Assembly: GCA_003254925.1 (NCBI GenBank)
Contig: QANZ01008798.1
Coordinates: 22,599-86,598, forward strand
Direction of reading: 5' to 3'
DNA length: 64,000 bases
Source of the DNA: Chamaecrista fasciculata
Taxonomy: Eukaryota; Streptophyta; Magnoliopsida; Fabales; Fabaceae
Below are positions 11,154-22,277 of the stretch, one piece after another. How positions within the stretch are numbered: position 1 is the stretch's first letter; every line of letters starts with the position of its first letter. The notes beneath the pieces were generated by a model. It saw nothing but the letters and a program-made list of their open reading frames with translations, was not told where the DNA came from and made no database searches. The translations under genes were made by a program, and so were the position numbers.

Positions 11154-11493
11154 ATTTTATTTTAAAAGGCCAAGTTTTTTCAGCTTGTTTTTATGTATTT
11201 TTTTTCACCATCAAGCCACATGGCATTGGCAGGTGTACCATAGTCTAGGGTCATATGAACATGGTTAGAATATAAGTAGGGTATTAAAATTTTCGAATTC
11301 GGATCAAGAGAAATTAAAAATTTTTTTTATTAATATAAAATTATTTTTATAAATTTTTTTGCATATGTAACTACTAAAAAAAATCATAAATAGGAATGCA
11401 TTATTAGAATACTTCAATATTTATAAAATATTTAATATCTTTTCAACACAGTTTTAAAGTATTATATATTTTATATATAAAAGTAAATATTTA

Positions 11494-11800
11494 TTAGGCA
11501 AAAATACTCTTAGTACTCACAAAGTATGAAGTCAATTTCAGTTATACCCCTAAAATTTTTTTGGCTCAATTATACTCGTAAAGTATGTGGTTAGTTTCAA
11601 TTGTACCCCTGATCTTTTCTTTTTTTTTTTTATCGATTGTACTCCTAATTTAGGGATACAATTTATTCAAATGTGAAATATTAGGGATAGAATTGACTCA
11701 AAAAAATTTTAATGATACAACTAAAACTGATCACATACTTCAGGAGTACAATTGACCTAAAATACTTTTGAAGGTACGATTAAAATTGACTCCATAATAT
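11494..11800. repeat. Foldback repeat, about 300 bp
   Basis: The left half, starting GGCAAAAATACTCTTAGTAC, is inverted in the right half with many substitutions. Shared words such as GTCAATTNTANCCC and ATTTCACATTTGA also occur in the 853-bp element at 3352-4204, so it is probably a smaller, older member of that family. Exact ends and TSD are not resolved. Confidence 0.55.
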
Positions 11801-11917
11801 AATATAGATATATAGGTAGAGTGCAGATAAAATACCACCACACTCGGACCCAAATCCAAACACAGGATCATTGTCCGTGGACACTGACTTATCCAGCTAC
11901 ATGAACTAACCTTGTGT

Positions 11918-12335
11918 TTTTTTTTTTTTTATATATAAACTATAGCAAAATACAAAACGAAGGACAATAAAACGGTAAAACAAAGGAACAACAGGCCTGA
12001 ACTAAAAACCACATGCGCCCTAGGGAAGGCCCAATCTGATGGTGGTAGCATGCCACCGAGATAAGCATTGTCGAAGGAAGTTGAGGCAACAAGTAGTGCT
12101 TGAATCTTGATGAATGATTTTCCAACAAAGGACAAGGACGTAGAGGCACTTTAAGCTTCCAGAAATCCTTCCATGCAAAATCAAGATTCTGAACCCAATT
12201 CTGTGTCTGATGACACTCAACTTTGTAACCACAACTACTAGACCAGTGCATCCTCCATCCCATGCCCAGACAAAGGTTGTGAAATAGAATGTCTTGTGGT
12301 CATAGCTTGCCCTAGTCATTTCTTCCTGATAAATT
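11918..12335 (-). mobile_element. 3' fragment of a LINE-like retroposon
   Basis: A run of T at 11918-11930 reads as a poly(A) tail on the minus strand. It is preceded by TTTTGTATTTTGCTATAG, the kind of 3' end seen in plant LINEs. Upstream are overlapping open frames with no clear domain. A 5'-truncated LINE copy is likely, but no target duplication was found and no reverse transcriptase motif remains. Confidence 0.4.
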
Positions 12336-12679
12336 AGAAACAACAACTACTAACTTTTTACTTATACAGCTATGATCTCGTAATTAGTGATTAGAATTAG
12401 AGTCTTTCCGATACAATGATTTCTGAGTAATAGGTACAAGAAGTGACAACATGCAAACAGTTTTTATACAGAAGTCTATATATTTGGTAACTCATAATCA
12501 GATGAAGATGCCGAAGGGTTTTTCTTACAGTTTATACAACATTGCTGTTGAACTTGAGAATGTATATACTACACAAAACCATGACTTTAAGCCTATGATG
12601 TATGTGTGGACCACCTGAACTGGTATAGATTACTTTTCTCCATGATGAAAGTAGTTTTTAAGGAAACAAGATCACAATC

Positions 12680-15600
12680 CTAAACAGTTTTTTCTTTGCA
12701 ATTCTGGTTTTCAACTTCTTGAGGGTTACTACTAGCAGCAGAAGCCACTTCTAAGTTCGTTTGATCATGTATATGGGAGGAAGCTTCAGTAGCTGTCACT
12801 TGCTTGTTGTTACATAGATCATTTGGAGGTGTCATTGTTTCCATTGTCGCCACTTGTTTACTGATTTGATTATCACTTTGCGGATTTCGGGTTTCAGCAC
12901 TAGCCACAGCTGGGGAAGAATCCATAAGGCTTGCTGCTATTGCAGCCTTCAAATCCTCATCTTCCGTGTCTGAAAGCAGTTCTGCTTCCCCGTACGGAAG
13001 AAATTGATCGGGATGTTGTTGGGTCTCGTTAATTCTTTGGTAAGGAGCCTGTGTCGTATTGTGGGCTTTAGTTATCCTCTCTGCATCTTCAGGTGACAGC
13101 CACCGCCCAAACCCATTAGAAGCTTCAGATGAGGATATTGGAAATTCTTTTGGAAAGTTTCCTCTCACAAGGAATATGCTCCATCCAAAGCCTTTCAAGG
13201 AGTCAAGATAGGCCGAGAGGTAGAACTTAGACAGGAGCTGCGGGGCTGCATAGAGACTGTCAAAATTATACCATTCCCCATTCACTTTGCGGATACAGAA
13301 CCAATGGTCTTGCAAATGACAAATAAAAGCATTTTCCAGTTCCGGATCAATCTGGGCAGGCTCGGCAAGTGGAGAGTCAAGGGGGATAACTTGCAGATCC
13401 CAAACTTCCAAAGCTTTCTGTAAAACCTATAGGAAAGCCCTTGCACCAATAAGTAAATCGTATAAATTAAAGGTAAGGAGTGATATACACGAAGGGAAAA
13501 AAAGGAAATGAGAAAGCAAGTCCTGATTTAGTCACACAAATTAAAGATTTGATTTTGAAGAAGGGAACAAATATTTCACCTAACAAACTCCAACTAACAT
13601 TAATAGAAGCATCAAGGATTAATTAATAACATCATACAAACATATTGATTCAGCTATAATAGACAAAACCATACTAAATCGTAGCATGCATAGGGAGACA
13701 AAGGCAGAATGAAGATCAATAGATTACTTAATGCAATTATAATAGTAAGACAATTAAAAATACAAGGGCTGCAATCCGGAAGGGAAATTGAAGAGAAGAC
13801 TTAGAAAGGAAATACCTCACAAAAACACAGTGCAAGGCAAACGATCAGTGGTCATTCTCAACATGTATCTATAACTAAGTTCTTGGTTCAGTTGGCCTAA
13901 CATGGCTCCATCATCTTAAATTTCAAATTTTGCCTATCATGCTAATATGAATAACTTATTCTACGAGCAGATTACAGGAAAAATAAACATCAAACTGCAA
14001 TACAGCCTTCCCAAATCCAATAAATTCATTGAACAAGCTGCACATTGTGTACAAATTTGATAAATTTTGAGCACAGAAACAGAATGTATTCTAACTAGGT
14101 AAATTTCCAGTGTCTGCAGACATAAGCAGGTCTTAGTAAGCATGCATCTCAATTTTCTTGCTATTTTTTGCATCAAACTTACAAAATTTATGAAACTATT
14201 TAAAAAAGTGTAGATATAGGGGGAAATTGTGCATTTATACACAGGCAATTAATACTTGTTATTTCCTATTGTACAAAATTTTGAAGAGTGAAAGATGGTA
14301 ACTCAGGGAAGTAATCAAGTAACTGCAAAGTATCATTTTAAATTCATGAATATATATATATATATATAACATGATAAAATAATAATATTTTGTGACTTCA
14401 GTTCCCATAGATTTGTTACATATTTTTGCAAGAAAGATGATGAGAGTGAATTAAATAATAGCTGCAAAGTAGTGAAGACTTAAAAATTTTCATAATGTAT
14501 AACAATATTAACCTGTTAAAGATAAAAGTACATACAGGAGGTGTAAAACTGTAGATTGTTGCCAAGCTGCTGTAAAATTGACCCACTCTAACAATTGGTA
14601 TCGCCACTCATTAATTTTAACAAAGTTAGAATTTCTACGTTAAGATTCCCACTTGATGCAATCTTGCACATGAACATTAGTTATCAGTTTCCTTAAATGT
14701 TTGTTCAAAAAGATAAGACTTTTGCTTTCATAATTAAACACTTCTTGATCATCATATTTGGTAAATCCAGTTATGTAAAGTGAGAAATTTCAGTGTAGAT
14801 TTATTTCCAAAAAAATTGAAGCAGAGATATGCTTAGCATGGTTTTCATGAAGGTGTAATAATTCCTAGTCAGACTTCAGTTCATTCAAGGGTATTGAGTC
14901 ATCTATCTAGTATTCTCATCTTTCCTTATCAAACATGTGAAAAGAATTATACTTTTACAATATGACAACGAGAAAAGAGAATGTAGAGTCCAAGTTTGAT
15001 TGTGGAATATGTCCATCTTAAGAAAATAGCAACAGTCCTAAATTGGCATAAAGCTTCACTAACCTTAAGCATATATGACTCAATAATGGATAAATATATT
15101 CACTAAGATAATTAAATGCAATAGAAAATTCTTATACTTTGTCAACGTCATCATAATATGACAAAGTATCATAGTGTCACGAGCAACATGTCATCAGATA
15201 CCATTGAGCCAGAGGTTTCTTCAAGCTTTACCTTTAGTCCAATCAGAACAGAAGCAAAATCTTTTATCTTTCAAACTAACTCTAGGAATCAACAATTATT
15301 CACAATAATCTGTACTAGTAGTAATGTTATTAACTTATTCTACAGCAACTATGGCATATGAACCATGCTACCTAACTTGAGCATGAGAAAAAGATTATCT
15401 TTCAAAGGCTCAAACAGCTGAAAGTGTTAAGAATTAAAAGGGGATCAAAATCTTACTGCTGAGTGCTGAATGAGGTCTATGAAGAATGGATACCAAACTA
15501 TCCCATCCTTAGCATGACTGCTTAGAAATTTGAAAGCCGGTACTTTCTAGGTATTCCAAAATGCTTACTAGGTACATATCTTAGGAAAAATAATTAGAGT

Positions 15601-16887
15601 GGATGATGAAAATCCCCTGCCTCCCGACAAACTTCTAGCTTTGGATTTGAAGGTTAAAAGTTAAAACTAAAATTATAAACAGAACCAATAAAAGAAACTA
15701 GCACATAAATTTTCATAGACAACTATATTATCTTATTTTATGATTTGGTTCATTATATATCATAGATTTGTTGTTATAAAATATTCCTTATATATACATA
15801 CAGATAGATAAGAGCCAAAGGCATAGAGAAATTACCACCATTATACTTTTAGAAAAACCACCATATTCCTTACATGAACAAATCTAAGCATAAAAGGGAA
15901 AAGACATACAAGAATGGAAAATGAAGACCATGCTGCAAGTTTACTTGAAAGGTAACAAAATTAATACAAAGTCATTTAAATCCCTTACTGACAATATACA
16001 TTTCGTTGTACCTGTTTACTAGTATACTGATCAAAAGATATAGTTAGATACAAAAAACAAAGGCATTGAGAAAAGCCCAAACTTTCGTATGTAGAGATTC
16101 CAGCCACAAAGAAAACCCAAGAAGGACAGAGACTGCAATATACAGGTATCAAACCATAAGTGGGATTGTGCTTTAAACTTGCCAAAAGTTACATATACCG
16201 CATTTCTTTCGCAGTCTGATCAATGCAACTTTCAATGTGTTATGAGATTAGTCATCATTAAATTAGCTTAAACATATATTGCATGTTATGTGCAGCCGGT
16301 TATTGCGAAAGAAGGAGCACTATTTTAATTAGATCATTCAAACAAACAGTTATACCTCTTGATTCCACTGTCCTTCGCTAACCGAAGGATGACATACACC
16401 TATAAGCATAACAAAGTTCAACAGCAAGCAAATGACAACAAGAGCAGCGAAATGCTAACCAATTAAGATTCAGGAGAACAAAAAGATACTAATAAACAGA
16501 CATTCCTAAACCTTCTCCTAACAGCATAAGCTTTTGGATTAGTTGGTCCTTGACAATTTGTGTAATGCTTGCAGAAATGACAATTTGAACACGCAATGCG
16601 AGACTAGACAAGTTGAATTAAAAGAGGGAGGTAAGTGAAGAAACCTGAATGCTAAAATCACCATCCAACGACACATTATGGGACTCCTCAGCGAGAAAAT
16701 CACCCGAACAGACACCACCAAGGAGCATCATCTGACGCTCCTTGCGATCGAGATCGGAAGCCAAAGCCGCCAAATCAAATTCGGAGAAGAAGGGACCCTG
16801 AAGCACTGTGTTGACGCAATGCATAGCACAGAGCTTCGACTCTTGCACCTCATGGTACAGGATTCCTCCATTGCTGGGGGCTTCCAT
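12680..16887 (-). CDS. ATXN3: Ataxin-3-type Josephin deubiquitinase
   Basis: There are two coding exons: 16887-16645 (81 codons, start codon at 16885-16887) and 13426-12680, joined in frame across a GT-AG intron, giving 329 residues. The Josephin domain spans about residues 8-172. Catalytic residues can be placed: Q15, C20 (in SKLCAMHC), H122 (in DHWFC) and D137 (in WYNFDSL), where human ataxin-3 has Asn. A ubiquitin-interacting motif lies at about 236-252 (DEDLKAAIAASL). There is no polyglutamine tract. The tail after residue 252 is Ser/Thr/Asn-rich and looks disordered. The family is a cysteine protease that trims ubiquitin chains and works with p97/CDC48 in protein quality control; that role is family knowledge. 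It is tail-to-tail with the HAKAI gene. The first Met opens the typical NGGxLYHEVQES start, so it is well supported. Confidence 0.92.
13427..16644 (-). other. Single 3.2 kb intron of the ataxin-3 gene
   Basis: Donor CAG/GTTTCTTC and acceptor TTTCCTATAG/G on the minus strand. The content is AT-rich with a TA microsatellite near 14350-14368. No open frame shows a recognisable domain, and I could not identify a transposon inside. The short open frames here appear to be chance. Confidence 0.8.
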
Positions 16888-17103
16888 GGTGAATGAGGAG
16901 AAAGAAAGAAAGGAATTTTGAAACCCTAGAAATGAATTTGTTGTATATGGGGAAGGTGATTCAGGAATTTGGTGGCAAGAAGAGAAGAGAAGGAAGAAAC
17001 CGAAGTGTAAAGGGAAAAAAGGGAGTGAAAATATCGGGTTTTTTGGTTTCGTGTTTTGGACAGCTTTAATTTCCAGCCTTCGCGTGGACGTTAGGATATA
17101 AGA

Positions 17104-17111
17104 GCACGTGC
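17104..17111. promoter_or_regulatory. G-box (GCACGTGC) upstream of the ataxin-3 gene
   Basis: A palindromic G-box core CACGTG lies about 220 bases upstream of the start codon. It is followed on the plus strand by further ACGT cores (CACGTAACGTATGACGTAT). Clusters of such cores are typical targets of plant bZIP and bHLH factors. Regulation by light or abscisic acid is possible but only inferred. Confidence 0.4.
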
Positions 17112-17169
17112 CACTTTCACGTAACGTATGACGTATCTATATATAGAGATTGATTGATGATGGGCTTTC

Positions 17170-17620
17170 TTTTTTAAAAAAAAAATGTTATGCTCAGTTT
17201 CTATTTTTGCCCAAAACATTTTCACTTTTCAGAATAAACTAAAACTTAAAAATTAAAATATATAATTATTGAGTGAAATGAGGATGGGAAAAGACTAAAT
17301 ATGAGAAATATATGATCAACTTCATTACATTAGAGACTCATTTTCAACCTCGATCTAACCTTGTTTGCCGACTACTCCAATTGGGAAAAGACTAAATTCA
17401 TCAATGATAACATGTAGCTTCAATTTCATCGCAATCAGACTTGAAACGAAAAAAATTTGATCATATTAAGTAGTTAGGGACTAAAATATAATAGAACGGG
17501 TTGGGAAACATTAAGAACCAAAACAAAACAAAAAATACATTAAGGATCAAAATAAATTTGAGATAAATATTAGAGACTAAAATGAAGTTTTGACCTATTA
17601 AAAATCAGTTTACTTTTTCC
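17170..17620. repeat. Degenerate 'tttggtcc'-type repeat with the shared core
   Basis: It holds the words CCTTGTTTGCCGACTACTCC, AATTTCATCGCAATCAGAC and ACTTGAAACGA in the order seen at 10900-11030. It ends in GAGACTAAAATGAAGTTTTGACC. An old relative of the MULE-like elements is likely; ends are not resolved. Confidence 0.45.
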
Positions 17621-17643
17621 TAAATCTAAAAAGTCAATGTTTT

Positions 17644-17828
17644 AACTAAGCTTGGTTGACCCAGTGGTCGAGCTTACTAGGTCGCTTAAGCAAGGTCGAG
17701 GGTTCGAATCTCGCCTTGTGTATGCATCAACCAATTGGCCAGCGGCAGACCTTTAAATGGAGCACAGATCCGCGGAGAATTAGTTCTTGGCCTATCGAGC
17801 TTACTATGATCCGCGAAAAAAAAAAAAA
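17644..17828 (+). mobile_element. tRNA-derived SINE with target duplication
   Basis: The head contains RNA polymerase III promoter boxes: box A in TGACCCAGTGGTCGAGC and box B in GAGGGTTCGAATCTCG, spaced as in a tRNA. A non-tRNA body follows, and the copy ends in about 14 A residues. The direct repeat AGTCAATGTTT flanks it at 17632-17642 and 17829-17839. This is the standard plant SINE layout. It lacks a full cloverleaf and CCA end, so it is not a tRNA gene. Confidence 0.85.
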
Positions 17829-17869
17829 AGTCAATGTTTATCGAATGACATCAATGACATTTTGCCCCC

Positions 17870-18522
17870 TTATTTAATGCGTTTTAATTCCTTTCCTTTT
17901 TGGTTGTTTTGTTTTTTCTTCAATCAAAATAAAATATCATATATATATATATAAGTGTGTGTCAATAATATATACATATATACTAAAAAATGATATATTT
18001 TATTAAAAAAAAATTAAATAAAAATATGAGATAATATAGTAAAAATTTCATTGATAATTTCATATAATTTATTATTCTATATCAATTTTTATTTTTAAAT
18101 TAGTTTTACCATATATATATATATATTATTTTTTTAGTAAACTAACAATTGGTTCCTTGAAAGATTATCGAGTTTACAACTCAGTCCTTTAAAGATCAAA
18201 ATGATATACTCTTTAGTCCCTGAAAGATTAAAACGGTATATGAATTATCTCATAAAAATGACTATTTAGTATACTGTTTTGATCTTTTAGAGACTAAATT
18301 GTGTATTTCAATCTTTTAAGGATTGAGTTATCAATTTGTTAATTTTTTAGGGACCAAAATAAATTATATATTTAATGTTTTTATTTGATATTTATAAAAT
18401 ATTATTTAAATATGTTTATAAATATATATTATATAAAAAATTAAATAATTATTTTATTTAATATATAATTATCTTATAATAATTGGCCCCCTCCCAAAAA
18501 TTCCTGGCTCTGCCGCTGCAAG
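17870..18522. other. AT-rich region with a foldback repeat and a hAT-type terminus
   Basis: About 18127-18360 is a loose inverted repeat built from 'tttagtcc' and 'gggactaaa' words. At 18482-18522 the sequence ends TTCCTGGCTCTGCCGCTG. On the other strand this reads CAGCGGCAGAGCCAGG, a terminus seen in plant hAT elements. Similar ends recur at 22722 and 52112. The partner terminus is not clear. The rest is very AT-rich with TA runs and no coding potential. Confidence 0.45.
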
Positions 18523-18543
18523 CATAACGATAATGCTGAGCAA

Positions 18544-18759
18544 TTGGCTGACTTATACACACTTGAAATATTGAATTCAATCATAAGGTCTAGGTTACCT
18601 AATATTCACATAATTAAACTCAAGGTTGGAGCACTTATCATACTACTTAGGAATATTTATAAATTATTGGAATTTTGCAATAGAACTCGAAAGATTGTTT
18701 TCAGAACAAATGATCATGTGATTGAAGTTGTACGAGTATTTGGGAAAATTAACAGATAG
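18544..18759 (+). pseudogene. Helitron PIF1-type helicase fragment
   Basis: A 71-codon open frame contains LYTLEILNSI, then LKVGALIILLRNI and EFCNRTRKI. These match the helicase block of Helitron RepHel proteins, whose usual form is LKVGAPIMLLRN followed by LCNGTRLI. It is an isolated piece of the helicase C-terminal half. No Rep domain, Helitron end or neighbouring helicase sequence is visible. It lies directly right of a hAT-type terminus. Confidence 0.75.
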
Positions 18760-19200
18760 AAAATCTTGATTGCTTGAATATTGATGATTTCATCTAATTT
18801 GGCTTATACCTTTTAAATTTCAAGAGTGTCAATTTCTATTAATAGTTGGCTTATATCTATCTATCTATTGACTCATGGATGACTCTATATTACATTATCT
18901 CAGTCTAAATCAAGTATAATTATTTTAATAGCACATGGGTCGAAGGGTGCTTCAACAAGAAAAATTGAAAATGCTATATACAAAAAAGTTTTTTAAAATA
19001 TTAAATAATGAGTGATATAGAACAATGAACTTTCAAATAATACTTTACATTTTTAGTATGTAATTATATTATAGTCTTCTTCGATTTAAAATAACTCGTG
19101 TATTTATGTCTCCTTGAAGTGTGGTTTATTCCATAACATGATGGTTATGGTTGTGTTCATGTTACAATAACTCTTACATGAAATATAATTATAATTATCT
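18760..19200. other. AT-rich spacer, nothing recognised
   Basis: No open frame, repeat pair or RNA gene that I can support. Confidence 0.4.
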
Positions 19201-19460
19201 TTTATGTAAGGCCAAAGTCCTATTTTGGTCCCTCAGTTATGCTCAATGTTTTAAATTGGTCCCTCAGTTATTTTTCGTTCTATATTGGTCCCTCAATTAT
19301 TCAAAACTTGACACAGTTGGTCCCTCAAACGTTTTCCATCCATTTTTCTGTTAAAAAAAAAAGACAAAATTATTTTTAACTCCTAAAAGTTTGAATTTTT
19401 GCATTAAAGACCTTTTTCTCTATAATAGAACTAAACTGTAAGAAAGAAGAAATATTTGGG

Positions 19461-19575
19461 NNNNNNNNNNNNNNNNNNNNNNNNNNNNNNNNNNNNNNNN
19501 NNNNNNNNNNNNNNNNNNNNNNNNNNNNNNNNNNNNNNNNNNNNNNNNNNNNNNNNNNNNNNNNNNNNNNNNNNN
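19461..19575. other. Assembly gap (115 N) next to a (TC)n run
   Basis: Ns adjoin a TC/GA microsatellite at 19576-19609, a common cause of short-read gaps. It lies inside the Pack-MULE. Confidence 0.99.
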
Positions 19576-19609
<34 letters not shown>

Positions 19610-19611
<2 letters not shown>

Positions 19612-19857
19612 CCCTTCATCGTTGGTGTCGCAACTCGATTCAGCATTGGCTGCCTCCGCTCCGTCGCCTTTGGTCGGAGCCGCAGCGCGGCCGTAGCGAT
19701 TGCTTTGTTCATGCATGTGCGCTATCTCTCTCCAGATTTGGTTCTCCACGCAGAGGCTTTTGACGCGTTCTTGAAGCGCTCGATTCAACTTCCCCGTTTT
19801 CTGAATCTGTTCGTCTTTCTCCTTCAGCCTCTCCGACATCGCTTCTTGGATCGCGGA
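19610..19857 (-). pseudogene. Captured fragment of a BOI/SBP1-type RING E3 ligase gene
   Basis: The minus strand encodes a coiled-coil stretch beginning AIQEAMSERLKEKDEQIQ, then GKLNRALQERVKSLCVENQI with WRE following, then NAESSCD. These words are characteristic of the region before the C-terminal RING in the plant BOI/BRG (S-ribonuclease-binding protein 1-like) family. Those proteins are E3 ligases involved in stress and gibberellin responses. Neither the N-terminus nor the RING is visible; the 3' side runs into a GA repeat and the gap. Base composition is far richer in GC than the host element. It is a transduced gene fragment, not a functional gene. Confidence 0.85.
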
Positions 19858-20569
19858 ATGGGGTTAGAAGCTTTCACATAAATCTCTGTTATTTGTTATG
19901 GGTTTTGCCTAAATTTGGAATTGGAGGCCCTTTGTCAAAAGGGGTCTTCTTCTGCGCAATCTCTTTCACTCTCTCCTTCTTGGTAGCGATCCTTTTGTTA
20001 GGTAGTTGATTGAAAATGGTAATAGGGAAAGATTTGTAAAGATTGTAATCTTATTTGATCAAAATTTGGGAAAATCTTGTGTAATCTTTTCCTGACTTGT
20101 AATTTAGTTAGTTACCATATATTTGTGGATTAGCATCTTTACTGGTTAAGGAAGTTACTTAGTGATCAAGTAATTCCTTTATGACTAGGGTTTGGGATGC
20201 TTATAAATATATTAGTAGTCATCTGAGGAGATGGAATTGGGTCAAGGGTTGAGAGAATATTGTGTGATGTAACAATTTTCATATAGTAATTTTCTCTGGT
20301 TGTCTTTTGGCAACGGTCATGGTTTTTCAAGGAGGGAAAGGTTATATTTATTTTTATAAATATTATTATTTTTCCTAACACCTTTTTGTGCTTGTGATAC
20401 TGATATTGTATTGTCTCCACTTTTTGTCTGTGAAATTCTTGTTTATTTTGATTTTTCGTTTCATTTCTTTCGTTCTATCGTTCAGATGCATCATGGATCA
20501 TTCAAGATGTTCAGATAACGAATTGTGAGAGTTTATTTTTTCTGTGGGAAGTTGAGAATTGAGGTTGAG

Positions 20570-21020
20570 TAGGGATGATCAAAATACTCATACCCAATGG
20601 GGACCCTGAAATTTACCCTATGGGTATGGATCTGGACCCGAACTCATCCTTAATGGGTATGGGTCCGGGTATAGTGGTACCCTACCCATATACCCATTAG
20701 TAATAATAAATATATTTTTATATATAAAAAATATAATACTTTAACACTTTATTGAAAAAATATTAAAGTTTTTATAAATATTGAAATATTTTATTAATGT
20801 ATTCATATTGATGATTTATTTTTTTATTTTTAGTAGTTATTAAAAAGTTAGATGAATATAAATTTTATATCAATAAAAAATAGTTTATTTTAAAATTTTT
20901 CCGGGTCTGGGTCCGGGTATGGGGATAAGACAACCCAGCGGGTATGGGGATTATTTTGAGACCCGCTCACATACGGGTCCGGGTCCGGGTATCATAGTAC
21001 CCTACTCATGATCATCCCTA
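20570..21020. mobile_element. hAT-type MITE, 451 bp, nested in the Pack-MULE
   Basis: Ends TAGGGATGATCA and TGATCATCCCTA are inverted. The 8-bp direct repeat AGGTTGAG flanks it at 20562-20569 and 21021-21028. Subterminal regions are built of GGGTMTGGGTCCGGGT-like motifs around an AT-rich centre. An 8-bp TSD with TAGGGATG ends indicates the hAT superfamily. Confidence 0.88.
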
Positions 21021-21388
21021 AGGTTGAGAGAGGAAGAAGAAGAAGATGAAGGAGAGAGAGAGAGATGCGCTAAATCAACTAAAACCCCCCAAATATTTCT
21101 TTTTTCTTACATTTTAGTTCCATTATAGAGAAAAATGTTCTTAATGCAAAAATTCAAACTTTTAGGAGTTAAAAATCAATTTTGTCTTTTTTTTTTAACA
21201 TAAAAATGGATGGAAAACGTTTGAGGGACCAATTGTGCCAAGTTTTGGATAACTGAGGGACTAATATGGAACGAAAAATAACTGAGAGACCAATTTAGAG
21301 CATTAAACATAACTGAGGGACCAAAATAGGATTTTGACCTTTATATAATAAAGACACTCATATACAATGCACTGGTCAAAGGCTAATT

Positions 21389-22277
21389 ATATTTTTTTTT
21401 TATTTAAAGAGTCAACTTACAAACCGCAGGTGGTATGACCTGCTAAATTATGCTGAAGGAAATAAAAGAAACTACCATCGACGGTGGCAAGTGTGTGATT
21501 AAAAGAAATGTTGTGAAAGCTCATGGAAATGGATTTGATATCCAGCAGGATCACGACATTGTCATAGGATGTTCTTTGGTTTCGCGAGAGGCAGTTGATG
21601 ACATCCATGCGCGGGCACCAAATATTGACATTGAGAGTTCCTTGAGAGAGAAGGACCTACAGAAGTTTCCTAACAAGGAAGAGAATGTCAGTGATAATAT
21701 GATGAGAGTAATCATATGTTGAGCCAAGGATCATATGCTGAAGTCCATTCCGGTATTCACATGCAGCAACACCTCTTTTCTTGACAGCCTTCCAGCTTCT
21801 TCCATCAATGAGAATGTTGATGGTATAGTTGTGGGGAGAAGGGGGTGTTGGGAGGGTGCAGTGGTTTGTTTCCTCAACAATCTTTCTTCTTAAGTTGTGT
21901 TCAGAAGTTCTTCTAGGGCCATAGGTATTATGATCCTTCCATGTTTTGTCAGCCAGAGAGATGACAGTTGCAGGGGTGTCCTTGTGCTTCTTGAAGATGC
22001 TGTTGTTTCTGGATGTGTAGATGGACCAACACATAATGATGATATAGCTGAGGTTGATGTTTTGGTCATCTCGATCATCTGTGTTGTAGTTATTGATGAG
22101 ATGGGATAGCAATTGTAGGAAATTACCAGCAAACCATAGAGTACTTCTGATGTTAAGATAGCTCCCAAACCAACATGCTCTGGCGAAGGGGCAGTCCATC
22201 AGGAGGTGTTGAGTAGTTTCAGTGCATAGACAACCATAGGCGCAGTTCCCTTCAATCCTAAAATTCCTTTTCAACAA
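21389..22277 (-). pseudogene. LINE 3' fragment (zinc-binding RT tail and RNase H-like)
   Basis: The minus-strand frame 22277-21657 starts with a zf-RVT-like motif (CAYGCLCTETTQHLLMDCPF) and CWSIYTSRNN. It continues into an RNase H-like stretch (ILIDGRSWKAVKKRGVAA). A second frame (21608-21417) continues the degraded RNase H tail, and a run of T at about 21390-21400 is the poly(A) end. It is a 5'-truncated plant L1-type LINE. It starts only about 50 bp right of the Pack-MULE. Confidence 0.75.

Larger units (their letters stand above)
19210..21339. mobile_element. Pack-MULE, 2130 bp, carrying a BOI-type E3 ligase fragment
   Basis: Left end GGCCAAAGTCCTATTTTGGT pairs with the inverted right end (GGTCAAAATCCTATTTTGGT on the other strand). 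TIR similarity runs about 250 bases per side, with several differences, so it is older than the copy at 9330. Flanks are TTTATGTAA (19201-19209) and TTTATATAA (21340-21348), a 9-bp TSD with one mismatch. The inside holds a GC-rich captured coding piece (19610-19857, minus strand), further captured-looking sequence to about 20560, and a nested hAT MITE at 20570-21020. No transposase is present. Confidence 0.88.

Noticed and set aside
17650-17725. Possible tRNA gene
   Set aside because: Box A and B are present, but there is no full cloverleaf or proper 3' end, and an A-tail with target duplication follows. It is a SINE head.
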